A stretch of 64,000 bases of DNA from Streptomyces sp. H39-S7 (GCF_027158205.1 NZ_JAPVLU010000013.1:62001-126000); one strand, 5' to 3'; shown: positions 42,001 to 50,788, numbered from the stretch's first letter. Notes: generated by a model from the sequence alone, not told the origin. Numbers and translations: made by a program.

Positions 42001-43044
42001 TCAGGCGAGACGCACAGCGCCGGCGAACGGCATCCAGCTCATCTTGCCGACCTCGACCACGCCGCCCGGGTGCGGGGCGTGCACGATCTCGCCGTTGCCC
42101 AGGTAGATGGCCACGTGGCTGATGCCGGAGTAGAAGAACACCAGGTCGCCGGGGCGCAGCGCGGACTGCGAGACGCGCTGGCCGTCGTTGATCTGGGTGT
42201 ACGTGGTGCGGCTGATGCTGATGCCGGCCGAGCGGTACGCGGCCTGGGTGAGGCCGGAGCAGTCGTACGAGTTCGGGCCGGTGGCGCCGGAGACGTACGG
42301 CTTGCCGCGCTGGGCGAGGGCGAAGCTGATGGCCTGCGCAGCGCGGCCGCTGGCGGGGCCGTTGTACGTGTAGGCCGCGCTGTTGCCGCTGCCGGACTGC
42401 TGGGTGTCCAGCTGCTTGACCTTCTTCTGCTCCTCGGCGGTGAGGCTGCTGAGCAGCTTCTGCGCGTCGGCGAGCTTGGCCGCGGCGTTCTTCTTCTCGG
42501 TGGCCAGCTTGGTCTGCGCGGCGGCGAGGTCGGCGACGCTGGCGGCGGCCTTGGTGCGCTCCGTCGTCGCGGCGGCCTGCTGGGTCCGGAATTCCTTGAT
42601 GGCCTCTTCCTGCGTGGCCGACACACGGTCCACGAGGTGGGACTGCTCGAGGAACTTCTCCGGGTTGTCGGAGAGCAGCAGGGCGGTGGTCTGGTCGACG
42701 CCGCCTTCGCGGTACTGGGCGGCGGCGAACTGGCCCAGGGTCTCGCGGGCTTCGTTCAGCTTCTGCGTCTTCTTCGCGACCTCGGCCAGCAGCAGGTCGG
42801 ACTTCGCGCGCTGCTGGTCGGTCTTCTCCTTCGCCGCGTTGGCGTGCTCCGTGGCGACTTCGGCCTTCTCGCGGAGGTCGTCGATCTGCGCCTTGACCTC
42901 CGTGATGGAGGGCTTCGCGGGCGCGGCGCTCGCGGACTCGCTCAGCAGAGTCACAGTGGCCAGCGCCACCGTCGTCAGGCCCACCATGGCACGCGGGCCG
43001 GTGGAGGCGAGTATTCGGGGACGCGGTTTGCGGTGCGACGCCAA
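42001..43044 (-). CDS. NlpC/P60 cell-wall endopeptidase (copy 2, riboswitch-linked)
   Basis: A 347-residue secreted hydrolase. TTG 43044 is preferred to ATG 43053 because AAGGA is well spaced from it and because the paralogue at 44560 starts at the same position and has no ATG. Signal peptide (VGLTTVALATVTLLSESASA), coiled coil (about 30-210) and NlpC/P60 domain (NSYDCSGLTQA with the Cys, SGISHVAIYLG with the His) are clear. A ydaO riboswitch lies directly upstream. The DUF4129-MoxR-DUF58 genes follow within 5 bp. Confidence 0.95.
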   Translation of the reverse strand: MASHRKPRPRILASTGPRAMVGLTTVALATVTLLSESASAAPAKPSITEVKAQIDDLREKAEVATEHANAAKEKTDQQRAKSDLLLAEVAKKTQKLNEARETLGQFAAAQYREGGVDQTTALLLSDNPEKFLEQSHLVDRVSATQEEAIKEFRTQQAAATTERTKAAASVADLAAAQTKLATEKKNAAAKLADAQKLLSSLTAEEQKKVKQLDTQQSGSGNSAAYTYNGPASGRAAQAISFALAQRGKPYVSGATGPNSYDCSGLTQAAYRSAGISISRTTYTQINDGQRVSQSALRPGDLVFFYSGISHVAIYLGNGEIVHAPHPGGVVEVGKMSWMPFAGAVRLA

Positions 43045-43065
43045 GGCAGACATTCCTTCCGTGGA

Positions 43066-43210
43066 CCGCTTACCGGGTTAGCTGACGGGTTCGGGCTGTG
43101 GAAGGCTGCCCTACGGTGCTGGCGTCCGTTGTGCGGACGTTCGCCCCGATTCACCCCAAGTCCTGCGTGTGGGTCCCCGGTTCCGACCTCGCGGCCGGAT
43201 TCAGCGGAGG
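43066..43210 (-). ncRNA. ydaO-type c-di-AMP riboswitch upstream of NlpC/P60 copy 2
   Basis: On the minus strand the leader carries the ydaO hallmarks in order: CCGCTGAATCCGGCC, CGGGGACCCA, TTGGGGTGAATCGG, GTAGGGCAGCC, and the 3' block GAACCCGTCAGCTAACC followed by GGTAAGCGG, which can close the first stem with the 5' CCGCT. In Streptomyces such elements lower expression of wall hydrolases when c-di-AMP is high. Confidence 0.9.
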
Positions 43211-43340
43211 CAGCTCGCCGTCGGCACTGCGCCGGCTTGGGAACGATCTGCCTAGCGGGTCACCGTAGCCAACTGGGGCGACTCTTGGGAAGTTTCCTTC
43301 GGAAGGTGAGCGAAATCGCCTCGTTACCTTACCTATTGTG

Positions 43341-43369
43341 ACCGTCGGGCCGGTCCTGGGCCCGACGGT
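43341..43369 (-). terminator. Terminator after NlpC/P60 copy 3
   Basis: ACCGTCGGGCC and GGCCCGACGGT form a perfect 11-bp stem around 7 nt. It lies about 43 bp past the stop of the gene ending at 43412 and ends that transcript before the riboswitch of the next gene. The rest of the 367-bp gap 43045-43411 is the riboswitch and its promoter region. Confidence 0.85.
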
Positions 43370-43411
43370 CCACCCCATAACGGGAGAAGGGATCATTCAG
43401 GATGTGAACGG

Positions 43412-44560
43412 TCAGGACGGGCGCGAAGCGCCGTAAAAGGGCATCTGCGTGATCGGTGCGATCTTGACGACCGTGCCGGTGTGCGGCGCGTGGATCATGT
43501 TGCCGTCGCCTATGTAGAGGCCGACGTGGCTGATGTCGTCGTAGAAGAAGATCAGGTCGCCGGGCCGCAGCTCCGACATCGAGACGCGGTCGCCGGTCTT
43601 CACCTGGTCCCAGGTGGTGCGCGGCAGGGTGATGCCGGCCGCCTTCCAGGCCGCCTGCGTGAGCCCCGAGCAGTCGAACGAGGTCGGGCCCGTCGCGCCC
43701 CACACGTACGGCTTGCCGATCTGCTGACGGGCGAAGGCGATGGCCTTCTCCGCCTGCGAGGAGCTGCTGCTCGTACCGGACCCGCCCGTGCCGGTCCCCG
43801 TGCCCGTGCCGGCCTTCGCCGCCTCCTTGGCGGCGGCTTTCCGCGCGGCCTTCTCCTTGGCGGCGATCGCGGCGGCGCGCTTGCGGTCCTCCTCCGCCTT
43901 CTTGGCCGCGGCGGCCGCCAGCCGTGCCTTCTCCTGCACGGTCAGGGTGTTGAGGAGCTTCTGCGCCGACGCCAGCTTCTCCTTGACGGTCTGCTTCTCC
44001 GTCTCCAGCTTCGTCCGTGACGCGTTCAGCGCGTCGAGGCCCTTCACCGCCTCGGTGCGCTTCGTGGTCGTCGTGGCCTGCTGGACGCGGAAGTTCTCGA
44101 CGGCGTCCTTCTGGTTGCTCGTCATCCGCTTCATCTGGTGCGTCTGGTCGAAGAACTCCTGCGGGGTGTCGGAGAGCAGGAAGGTGCTCGTCGTGTCGAC
44201 ACCGCCGCTGCGGTACTGGGCAGCCGCGTACTGGCCCAGGACGCGCCGGGCGTCGTTGAGCGACGCGGTCCGCTGGGCGACCTGGTTCAGCAGCGACTCG
44301 ACCTTGGAGCTCTGCAGGTCGGCCTGCTCCTTCGCGCCGTTGTAGCGCTCGGTGGCGACCTCGGCGTCGTGGTTGAGCGCGTCGACCTTCGCCTGCACCT
44401 CCTCTATGGAGGGCGGCTGCGCGGGCGCCGCGCTCGCGGTCTCGCCGAGCAGCGTGACGGTGGCCAGTGCCGCCGCCGTGAGCCCGACGGCCGCGCGCGG
44501 GCCGGTCGTGGTGAGCAGCCCCGCGCGTATGCCGGGGCGGGGTTTGCGGTGCGACGCCAA
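43412..44560 (-). CDS. NlpC/P60 cell-wall endopeptidase (copy 3, riboswitch-linked)
   Basis: A 382-residue secreted hydrolase with TTG start at 44560 (MASHRKPRPGIR) after GGAAGGA. Signal peptide VGLTAAALATVTLLGETASA, a long coiled coil, then a Lys/Ala/Glu-rich segment (near 220-260) and a Gly/Thr linker lead to the NlpC/P60 domain with Cys in SFDCSGLT and His in DISHVGLY. The helix-rich insert before the catalytic domain is longer than in its two paralogues. It is transcribed alone, under a ydaO riboswitch. Confidence 0.95.
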   Translation of the reverse strand: MASHRKPRPGIRAGLLTTTGPRAAVGLTAAALATVTLLGETASAAPAQPPSIEEVQAKVDALNHDAEVATERYNGAKEQADLQSSKVESLLNQVAQRTASLNDARRVLGQYAAAQYRSGGVDTTSTFLLSDTPQEFFDQTHQMKRMTSNQKDAVENFRVQQATTTTKRTEAVKGLDALNASRTKLETEKQTVKEKLASAQKLLNTLTVQEKARLAAAAAKKAEEDRKRAAAIAAKEKAARKAAAKEAAKAGTGTGTGTGGSGTSSSSSQAEKAIAFARQQIGKPYVWGATGPTSFDCSGLTQAAWKAAGITLPRTTWDQVKTGDRVSMSELRPGDLIFFYDDISHVGLYIGDGNMIHAPHTGTVVKIAPITQMPFYGASRPS

Positions 44561-44580
44561 GGCGGGAAGTCCTTCCGTGA

Positions 44581-44732
44581 ACCGCTTACCGGGTTAGCTG
44601 TCGGGTTCGGGCTGTCGGAAGGTCGCCCTACGGTCCTGGCGGAAGATCCTGTGCGGACGTTCCGTGCGGACCGATTCACCCCAGTGGTGCTGATGGGTCC
44701 CCGGCTGCGGCCTCGCGGCCGCACTCAGCGGA
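44581..44732 (-). ncRNA. ydaO-type c-di-AMP riboswitch upstream of NlpC/P60 copy 3
   Basis: The minus-strand leader contains CCGCTGAGTGCGG, CCGGGGACCCA, CTGGGGTGAATCGG, GTAGGGCGACC and GAACCCGACAGCTAACC followed by GGTAAGCGG, the complete ydaO pattern. It is highly similar to the element at 43066-43210, showing that the gene and its leader were duplicated together. Confidence 0.92.
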
Positions 44733-44933
44733 GACGGCCCGTGACGGCGTGTTGCCGAAGGGGAGGACGGACCGTCTGGTTCGGCACGGTAGCCAACTCC
44801 CCCGCCCCGTGGGAAGGCCGGTGTCCGATAGGCCCGAAACCATTTCGTGATGTGCGCGCAGTGACCGGGAACGACAGCGGAGCGTGACGGATCTGTCGGT
44901 GTCCCTGGCGGACTCCCGCAAGCTGAGTACGAG

Positions 44934-44956
44934 GTGTCAGTGGGGGCGCCTAGACT
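44934..44956 (+). promoter_or_regulatory. RecA-NDp/PafBC-type DNA-damage promoter of pcrA
   Basis: GTGTCAGTG (44934-44942), 8 bp, then TAGACT (44951-44956) matches the actinobacterial RecA-independent damage promoter (TTGTCAGTG-N8-TAnnnT) except for the first base. The predicted start site falls only a few bases before the pcrA ATG at 44966. Confidence 0.65.
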
Positions 44957-44965
44957 CGGGAGGCG

Positions 44966-47422
44966 ATGAGCAGCCTCTTTGACGACAGCTTCCTGGCCGA
45001 CCTCCAGGCCCCCGACCACGGGTCGGAATCTGCCCCGCCGCCCCCGGAGCACAGCTCCGCGCACGGGCGGCCGGACGACGCGGCGGACGATCTCTTCGGC
45101 GGGCGCTTCCACGAGCCCCCGCAAGGCGGCCGGGACGCGTACTACCGGGACGGGGCCGCCCGCCCCGTCGTCGATCCCGCCCAGCTCCTGGAGGGGCTGA
45201 ACGAGCAGCAGCGCGCCGCCGTGGTGCACGCGGGCGGGCCGCTGCTCATCGTCGCGGGCGCCGGATCGGGCAAGACCCGGGTGCTGACGCACCGCATCGC
45301 CCACCTGCTGGGCACCCGCGGCGCGCACCCCGGCGAGATCCTCGCGATCACCTTCACCAACAAGGCCGCGGGCGAGATGAAGGAGCGCGTCGGCGACCTC
45401 GTCGGCGCGCGCGCCAACGCGATGTGGGTCATGACCTTCCACAGCGCGTGCGTCCGCATCCTGCGCCGCGAGAGCAAGAAGCTCGGCTTCACCTCCAGCT
45501 TCTCGATCTACGACGCCGCCGACTCCAAGCGGCTCATGGCGCTCGTCTGCCGGGACCTGGACCTCGACCCCAAGCAGTTCCCGCCGAAGGCGTTCAGCGC
45601 GAAGGTCTCGAACCTCAAGAACGAGCTGATCGACGAGGAGGACTACGCCCGGCAGGCGGAGAACGCGTTCGACCGGCACGTCGCCGAGGCGTACGCGCTC
45701 TACCAGGCGCGGCTGCGCGAGGCCAACGCCCTGGACTTCGACGACATCATCATGACCGCGGTGCACCTGCTCCAGGCGTTCCCGGACGTCGCGGAGCACT
45801 ACCGGCGCCGCTTCCGCCACGTCCTCGTGGACGAGTACCAGGACACCAACCACGCCCAGTACACGCTGGTGCGCGAGCTGGTGGGCACCGGCGACCAGAC
45901 CGCCGAGCTGTGCGTGGTGGGTGACGCGGACCAGAGCATCTACGCCTTCCGCGGTGCCACCATCCGCAACATCCTCCAGTTCGAGGAGGACTACCCGCAG
46001 GCGACGACGATCCTGCTGGAGCAGAACTACCGCTCCACCCAGACGATCCTCACGGCCGCCAACGCCGTCATCGAGCGCAACGCGGGCCGCCGCGCCAAGA
46101 ACCTGTGGACGGACGCCGGCGACGGCCCCGTCATCACGGGCTACGTCGCCGACCACGAGCACGACGAGGCGCAGTACATCGCCGAGGAGATCGACCGGCT
46201 GACGGACGCGGGCGAATCCCGCCCCGGCGACGTCGCCGTCTTCTACCGGACCAACGCCCAGTCGCGTGTCTTCGAAGAGGTCTTCATCCGCGTCGGGCTG
46301 CCCTACAAGGTCGTCGGCGGGGTGCGCTTCTACGAGCGCAAGGAGGTCCGCGACATCCTCGCGTACCTGCGCGTCCTGTCGAACCCCGAGGACACCGTCC
46401 CGCTCCGCCGGATCCTGAACGTGCCCAAGCGCGGCATCGGCGACCGCGCCGAGGCGATGATCGACGCCCTGTCGCTGCGCGAGAAGATCTCCTTCGCGCA
46501 GGCGCTGCGCCGGGTCGACGAGGCGTACGGCATGGCCGCCCGCTCCTCCAACGCCGTCAAGAAGTTCAACGAGCTGCTGGAGGAGCTCCGCACCATCGTC
46601 GAGTCGGGCGCCGGTCCCGCGACCGTCCTCGAAGCGGTGATGGAGCGGACGGGGTACCTGGCGGAGCTCCAGGCCTCCACGGACCCGCAGGACGAGACCC
46701 GCATCGAGAACCTTCAGGAACTGGCCGCCGTCGCCCTGGAGTTCGAGCAGGAGCGAGCGGCGGCGGAGGACGCGGAGCCCGGCACCCTCGCCGAGTTCCT
46801 GGAGCGTGTCGCACTGGTCGCCGACTCGGACCAGATCCCGGACGACGAGGAGGGGGGCGGCGTCATAACGCTGATGACGCTGCACACCGCCAAGGGCCTG
46901 GAGTTCCCGGTGGTCTTCCTCACCGGCATGGAGGACGGGGTCTTCCCGCACATGCGGGCCCTGGGGCAGGCCAAGGAGCTCGAGGAGGAGCGGCGACTGG
47001 CCTACGTCGGCATCACCCGGGCGCGCGAGCGGCTGTACGTGACGCGGTCGACGATGCGCAGCGCCTGGGGACAGCCCTCGTACAACCCGGCCTCGCGTTT
47101 CCTGGAGGAGATCCCGCCCACGCTGATCAACTGGAAGCGGACCGGCCCGCCGGCCGGGCCGGGTGCGGCGATGTCCGCCGCGGCCTCCTCGCTGTCCTCC
47201 TCCCGCGCCAAGGCGGGCCCCAAGGGCTTCGCGACGCGGCGGGCGACCGACCGTCCGGTGATCGCACTGACAGTGGGGGACCGGGTCACGCACGACCAGT
47301 TCGGGCTCGGGACCGTCGTCGGCGTCAGCGGCAGCGGGTCCGAGGCGCAGGCGACGATCGACTTCGGCGAGGAGAAGCCGAAGCGGCTGCTACTGCGGTA
47401 CGCGCCGGTGCAGAAGCTCTGA
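44966..47422 (+). CDS. pcrA: ATP-dependent DNA helicase PcrA/UvrD
   Basis: An 818-residue superfamily 1A helicase for nucleotide excision and replication repair. Motifs: Walker A AGAGSGKTR near 97-105, TFTNKAA, the helicase II motif VDEYQDTN, GDADQSIYAFRGA, EQNYRS, TLHTAKGLEFPVV and YVGITRARERL. The first 75 residues are an acidic disordered leader, as in other Streptomyces PcrA. The C-terminal 60 residues form a small domain (GDRVTHDQFGLGTVVGV) that contacts RNA polymerase in PcrA proteins. GGGAGG precedes the ATG. Confidence 0.97.
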   Translation: MSSLFDDSFLADLQAPDHGSESAPPPPEHSSAHGRPDDAADDLFGGRFHEPPQGGRDAYYRDGAARPVVDPAQLLEGLNEQQRAAVVHAGGPLLIVAGAGSGKTRVLTHRIAHLLGTRGAHPGEILAITFTNKAAGEMKERVGDLVGARANAMWVMTFHSACVRILRRESKKLGFTSSFSIYDAADSKRLMALVCRDLDLDPKQFPPKAFSAKVSNLKNELIDEEDYARQAENAFDRHVAEAYALYQARLREANALDFDDIIMTAVHLLQAFPDVAEHYRRRFRHVLVDEYQDTNHAQYTLVRELVGTGDQTAELCVVGDADQSIYAFRGATIRNILQFEEDYPQATTILLEQNYRSTQTILTAANAVIERNAGRRAKNLWTDAGDGPVITGYVADHEHDEAQYIAEEIDRLTDAGESRPGDVAVFYRTNAQSRVFEEVFIRVGLPYKVVGGVRFYERKEVRDILAYLRVLSNPEDTVPLRRILNVPKRGIGDRAEAMIDALSLREKISFAQALRRVDEAYGMAARSSNAVKKFNELLEELRTIVESGAGPATVLEAVMERTGYLAELQASTDPQDETRIENLQELAAVALEFEQERAAAEDAEPGTLAEFLERVALVADSDQIPDDEEGGGVITLMTLHTAKGLEFPVVFLTGMEDGVFPHMRALGQAKELEEERRLAYVGITRARERLYVTRSTMRSAWGQPSYNPASRFLEEIPPTLINWKRTGPPAGPGAAMSAAASSLSSSRAKAGPKGFATRRATDRPVIALTVGDRVTHDQFGLGTVVGVSGSGSEAQATIDFGEEKPKRLLLRYAPVQKL

Positions 47423-47441
47423 CAGCCCGCGGGTGGTGACG

Positions 47442-47472
47442 GGCCGGGGCGGCTTCGGCCGTCCCGGCCTTT
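47442..47472. terminator. Strong bidirectional terminator between pcrA and M23 gene
   Basis: GGCCGGGGCGGC and GCCGTCCCGGCC form a 12-bp stem (one G-U) closed by a TTCG tetraloop and followed by TTT. It separates the convergent pcrA and peptidase genes. Three CGACGTTC-like repeats follow to 47510. Confidence 0.9.
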
Positions 47473-47531
47473 CGACGTTCCGACGTTCTGCTGGTCCGAC
47501 GTTCAGTCGTCGCGGCGTTCTGCGGGCTCGG

Positions 47532-49022
47532 TCAGCGGGGGTCGAGTCCGTGCGACCGCAGCCAAGGCATCGGGTCGATCGCCGAACCGCCCTGCGGCCG
47601 GACCTCGAAGTGCAGGTGCGGACCGGTGGTGTTGCCGGTGTCGCCCGAGTACGCGATGAGCTGGCCGGCCTTGACCTTGCCGGAGCGGATCTTGGTGCTG
47701 CTGAGGTGGCAGTACCAGGTCTCGGTGCCGTCGGCGGCGGTCACTATGGCCATGTTGCCGTAGGAGTTGTTCCACTGCGTGCGGATCGTGCCGTCGGTCA
47801 CGGAGGACACGGGGGTGCCGGTGTCGACCGGGAAGTCGATGCCGGTGTGCAGCGCCATCCAGTTGACGCCGGACTGCCCGTAGTACGCGCTCAGTCCCCG
47901 CGCCGACACCGGCAGCAGGAACTTCGGCCGCAGGGCCTCCTTGCGCGCCGCCGCGTCGGCCTTCGCCTTCTTCGCGGCGACCTCGCGGTCCTTGAGGTCG
48001 ATCCGCTCCTGCGTACGGCTGGCGCGGGTGGCGAAGTCGTCGGCGTCGGAGGTGACCCCGGCGAGCTGCGTGTCGAGCTTCGAGACGGGCGCGTTCGTGG
48101 CGGTCTTGGCGGCGGCCTCGGTCTTGGTCGTCGCATGGGCGCCCGGCACGTCGGAGATGGCCGCGGCGGCACAGGCCGCCACCCCCATGACGGCGACGGA
48201 CGGCACCGCGATGGTCAGGAGCGCGGAGCGCTTCGCGGGCCGCTTGCGGCGGCTGCCGCTCCCGCCGCCGCGCGGGCCCGACGGTACGGGGGCCAGGTCG
48301 GCCTCGGGCGCGGTGTCGAGCTCGTGCTCGGATTCGTCTTCGGCGGCGAGCGCGGATTCGTGTTCCGGCTCCGACTCGTGCTGCGGCTCGGGCTCCGGCT
48401 CGTGCGTGTACTGGGCGGGGAACTCGGCGTACCCGGTGCCCGACACATTCGTGTACCCGGTCCCGTACGTGTTCCCGTAGGCGTCCGGGTAGGCGTCCGC
48501 GTAGTGCGGCGCGGGCTCCGGTGCCGACTCCGGCGCGTAGCCGTGCTCGACGGGTGCGGCCTGCTCGGGCACGGTGTAGAGGCCGGTGTCCCACGACATC
48601 GCCTCGTACGTGCCGGTCGGGTAGCTGCCGGTGTCCTGCCCGGGGGCGTTGTAGCCGTACGCCGGGTACTGGCCGGAGTCCCACGCCTGTTGCGGCTGCT
48701 GCCCCTGCTGCTGGTACTGCGCCTGGGGCTGCTCCGGATACGTCGGGTAGCTGCCCGTCTGCGCCTGCCAGAAGCCGCTCGCGTCGTAGCTGCCCGTCTC
48801 GTGGACGGACGCGCCGGGCGCTTCGTAGCCGTGCTGCGCCGGTTGCGGGACAAACGCGTAGCTGCCCGTGGCGCCCTGGTCCGAGGTGGCGGCCATCGCT
48901 CCGAAGAGCGGGTCGCCATCGGCGAAGGTGGTGCCGATGTTCTGGTACGAGCCCGTCGTAGAGGGGTCGTAGCCGTAAGCACCGTAGTCGGGGGCGTACC
49001 CCGACGGGTGACGATCGTTCAC
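47532..49022 (-). CDS. M23 family metallopeptidase with long Tyr-rich cytoplasmic tail
   Basis: A 496-residue protein. Residues 1-245 are disordered, with repeated TGSY/TGTY units (TTGSYQ, ATGSYA, ETGSYD, QTGSYP, DTGSYP) then an acidic His/Glu stretch. A basic segment (GGGSGSRRKRPAKRSALL) precedes one membrane helix (TIAVPSVAVMGVAACAAAA). A coiled coil follows, then the LytM domain with HTGIDFPVD, WYCHLSS and HLHFEVRP. It should cut peptidoglycan cross-links outside the membrane, while the Tyr-rich part stays inside the cell. Confidence 0.93.
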   Translation of the reverse strand: MNDRHPSGYAPDYGAYGYDPSTTGSYQNIGTTFADGDPLFGAMAATSDQGATGSYAFVPQPAQHGYEAPGASVHETGSYDASGFWQAQTGSYPTYPEQPQAQYQQQGQQPQQAWDSGQYPAYGYNAPGQDTGSYPTGTYEAMSWDTGLYTVPEQAAPVEHGYAPESAPEPAPHYADAYPDAYGNTYGTGYTNVSGTGYAEFPAQYTHEPEPEPQHESEPEHESALAAEDESEHELDTAPEADLAPVPSGPRGGGSGSRRKRPAKRSALLTIAVPSVAVMGVAACAAAAISDVPGAHATTKTEAAAKTATNAPVSKLDTQLAGVTSDADDFATRASRTQERIDLKDREVAAKKAKADAAARKEALRPKFLLPVSARGLSAYYGQSGVNWMALHTGIDFPVDTGTPVSSVTDGTIRTQWNNSYGNMAIVTAADGTETWYCHLSSTKIRSGKVKAGQLIAYSGDTGNTTGPHLHFEVRPQGGSAIDPMPWLRSHGLDPR

Positions 49023-49150
49023 CGCCTACTTCTCTTTCGCTTCGGCAGCAGGAGAATTAGCGGTGACTGTAGCCCCCTACCCCCGACGGCGACAATCTTC
49101 GGCAGGTTCCGGATCTGCACAATGCGTTGTGTTCGAATTCAATTCGACGG

Positions 49151-50050
49151 CTATGCCACGTTCTCCGCCGCCACCGCGCGCTCCTCGCCGCTCAGCGCCT
49201 GCCGGATCCCGGCCGCCACAGCGGCGTGCACCGGCAGTGCGAGATGCCCGATTCCCGCGACTTGCACATTGTGTACTGCCAGGTCGGGATGGTCGATGCG
49301 GGCGGTTTCCGCCGGGATCATCAATTCGTCCAGGTCGCTCCAGAAGGCGACGAAATGTGTGCGACAACCGGGGGCCGGTTCGGTCAATTCGCGCAGCAGG
49401 CCGGAGCCCGGGCGCATTTGCCACACGATCGGATGCGGCGCGAGCAGCGGCGCGAGCCGCGTGCCGGAGTGCGGCGTTCCCAGCGTCACCACCGTGCGTA
49501 CCCGGGCGTCTCCGCCGAGGCGCTGCACGTAGTAGCGGGCTATCAGACCGCCCAGGCTGTGGCCGACGATGTCCAGCTGCCGCTGCCCGGTCTGTTCGCA
49601 GATCTGCTCGACGTGCCGGCCGAGCAGTGCGGCGGCCGTACGGATGTCGCAGCTCAGCGGTGAGTAGTTCAGCGCCTGGACGTGCGTCCAGCCGTGCTTC
49701 CGCAGGGAGCGGCGCAGGAGGGTGAAGACGGAGCGGTTGTCGACGAAGCCGTGCAGCAGCAGGACGGGCGGGTGCGCGGGGCCGGCGGGCCGCAGCCGCG
49801 TCGGCGTACTGCGGGAGCCCGTGGCCGTCTCTGCCGACGGGTCGGTGAGCGCGTCCGTGGGTGGGTCGGCGGGTGGGTCGGTGCCCGCGGAGGGTGCGGG
49901 GCCGGAGGGGCGACGCTCGGGGAGGATGCCGGTCGGGTAGAGGAAGAGGTGCCCGGTCAGGATGACGAGTTCCAGCACCGCGGCCCGGACGATGGCTGTG
50001 CTGCGCAGCCAGCGGCCCGTGGCGGCGGTTTCGAACGACTGGGCGCTCAT
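49151..50050 (-). CDS. Lipase/alpha-beta hydrolase (membrane-anchored)
   Basis: A 299-residue protein with an N-terminal membrane helix (IVRAAVLELVILTGHLFL) and a Pro/Asp/Thr-rich linker (45-90). The hydrolase domain has oxyanion LLLHGFVDN, nucleophile Ser165 in VGHSLGGLI, and a likely catalytic His in IGHLALPVH. It resembles Streptomyces EstA/LipA-type triacylglycerol lipases. Convergent neighbours are absent; it diverges from icmB. Confidence 0.9.
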   Translation of the reverse strand: MSAQSFETAATGRWLRSTAIVRAAVLELVILTGHLFLYPTGILPERRPSGPAPSAGTDPPADPPTDALTDPSAETATGSRSTPTRLRPAGPAHPPVLLLHGFVDNRSVFTLLRRSLRKHGWTHVQALNYSPLSCDIRTAAALLGRHVEQICEQTGQRQLDIVGHSLGGLIARYYVQRLGGDARVRTVVTLGTPHSGTRLAPLLAPHPIVWQMRPGSGLLRELTEPAPGCRTHFVAFWSDLDELMIPAETARIDHPDLAVHNVQVAGIGHLALPVHAAVAAGIRQALSGEERAVAAENVA

Positions 50051-50363
50051 GGCTCACCTCCCGTGCGGCACGACAGGAGACAGCTCCGTCCCCCGTGCGC
50101 CCTAGTCCCCCATGACCGGAGAGCCGTTTTCCCAGCCTCCGCCTCTCCGGGAACGCATCGGGCCCGCAGGGCGACCTCCGGCGGAACGGAGGACGGCGGC
50201 GGGCCCAACGTGTTGCGAACGTGTCCCTTCGTGTGATTTCCCCCTCGCTCCGCACCGCGAAACTGTCGGGTGCGGGATGCTGGAGATAACGTTCGTTCAC
50301 ACTCGGTCCCGCTCGTGGTCCCGCTCGGCCGGCGATGGCGCCGGCAATGTCATGGAGGCAGTG
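50051..50363. other. Divergent promoter region between lipase and icmB
   Basis: No gene is seen in these 313 bp. A compound hairpin is present: GGGCCCGC (50160-50167) pairs with 50199-50206, enclosing CCTCCG-GCGGAA-CGGAGG. It could be a terminator or leader structure for the icmB transcript. I find no B12-box (GCCACTG-type) sequence that would make it a cobalamin riboswitch. Confidence 0.5.
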
Positions 50364-50777
50364 ATGGGAGTGTCCGGTCCGATCCGCGTGGTAGTGGCCA
50401 AGCCGGGTCTCGACGGTCATGATCGCGGGGCCAAGGTCATCGCCAGGGCGCTGCGCGACGCCGGCATGGAGGTCATCTACACCGGCCTCCATCAGACCCC
50501 CGAGCAAGTGGTCGACACCGCGATCCAGGAGGACGCCGACGCGATCGGGCTCTCCATCCTCTCGGGAGCGCACATGACGCTCTTCGCGAAGGTCCTCGAC
50601 CTGCTGAAGGACCGCGACGCCCTGGACATCAAGGTCTTCGGCGGCGGCATCATCCCCGAGGCGGACATCGCGCCCCTCAAGGCGCTCGGCGTCGCGGAGA
50701 TCTTCACCCCCGGCACGCCCACCACGGACGCCGTCGCCTGGGTCCGGGCCAACGTCCGCCAGGGCGCCGAGGCCTGA
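50364..50777 (+). CDS. icmB: Isobutyryl-CoA mutase small (B12-binding) subunit
   Basis: A 137-residue cobalamin-binding protein from ATG 50364 (GGAGGCAGTG before it). The B12 motif DGHDRGAKV (residues 17-25, His19 as cobalt ligand), LSILSGAHM and [13 protein letters not shown] are intact. Stand-alone proteins of this size in Streptomyces are IcmB, which pairs with IcmA encoded elsewhere to interconvert isobutyryl- and n-butyryl-CoA for polyketide and fatty acid precursors. No large subunit is near. Confidence 0.9.
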   Translation: MGVSGPIRVVVAKPGLDGHDRGAKVIARALRDAGMEVIYTGLHQTPEQVVDTAIQEDADAIGLSILSGAHMTLFAKVLDLLKDRDALDIKVFGGGIIPEADIAPLKALGVAEIFTPGTPTTDAVAWVRANVRQGAEA

Positions 50778-50788
50778 ACCAACCGGAT

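Noticed and set aside
47271..47290. CACTGACAGTG palindrome inside pcrA as a further damage box
   Set aside because: It lies inside the coding sequence near the 3' end, with no -10 element or downstream gene on either strand at the required spacing.
44594..47293. 899-codon minus-strand frame opposite pcrA
   Set aside because: Shadow of pcrA; it also runs through the riboswitch region of the next operon and has no domain.
50160..50206. Possible cobalamin riboswitch before icmB
   Set aside because: A hairpin is present but no B12-box or conserved core of the cobalamin element could be found.
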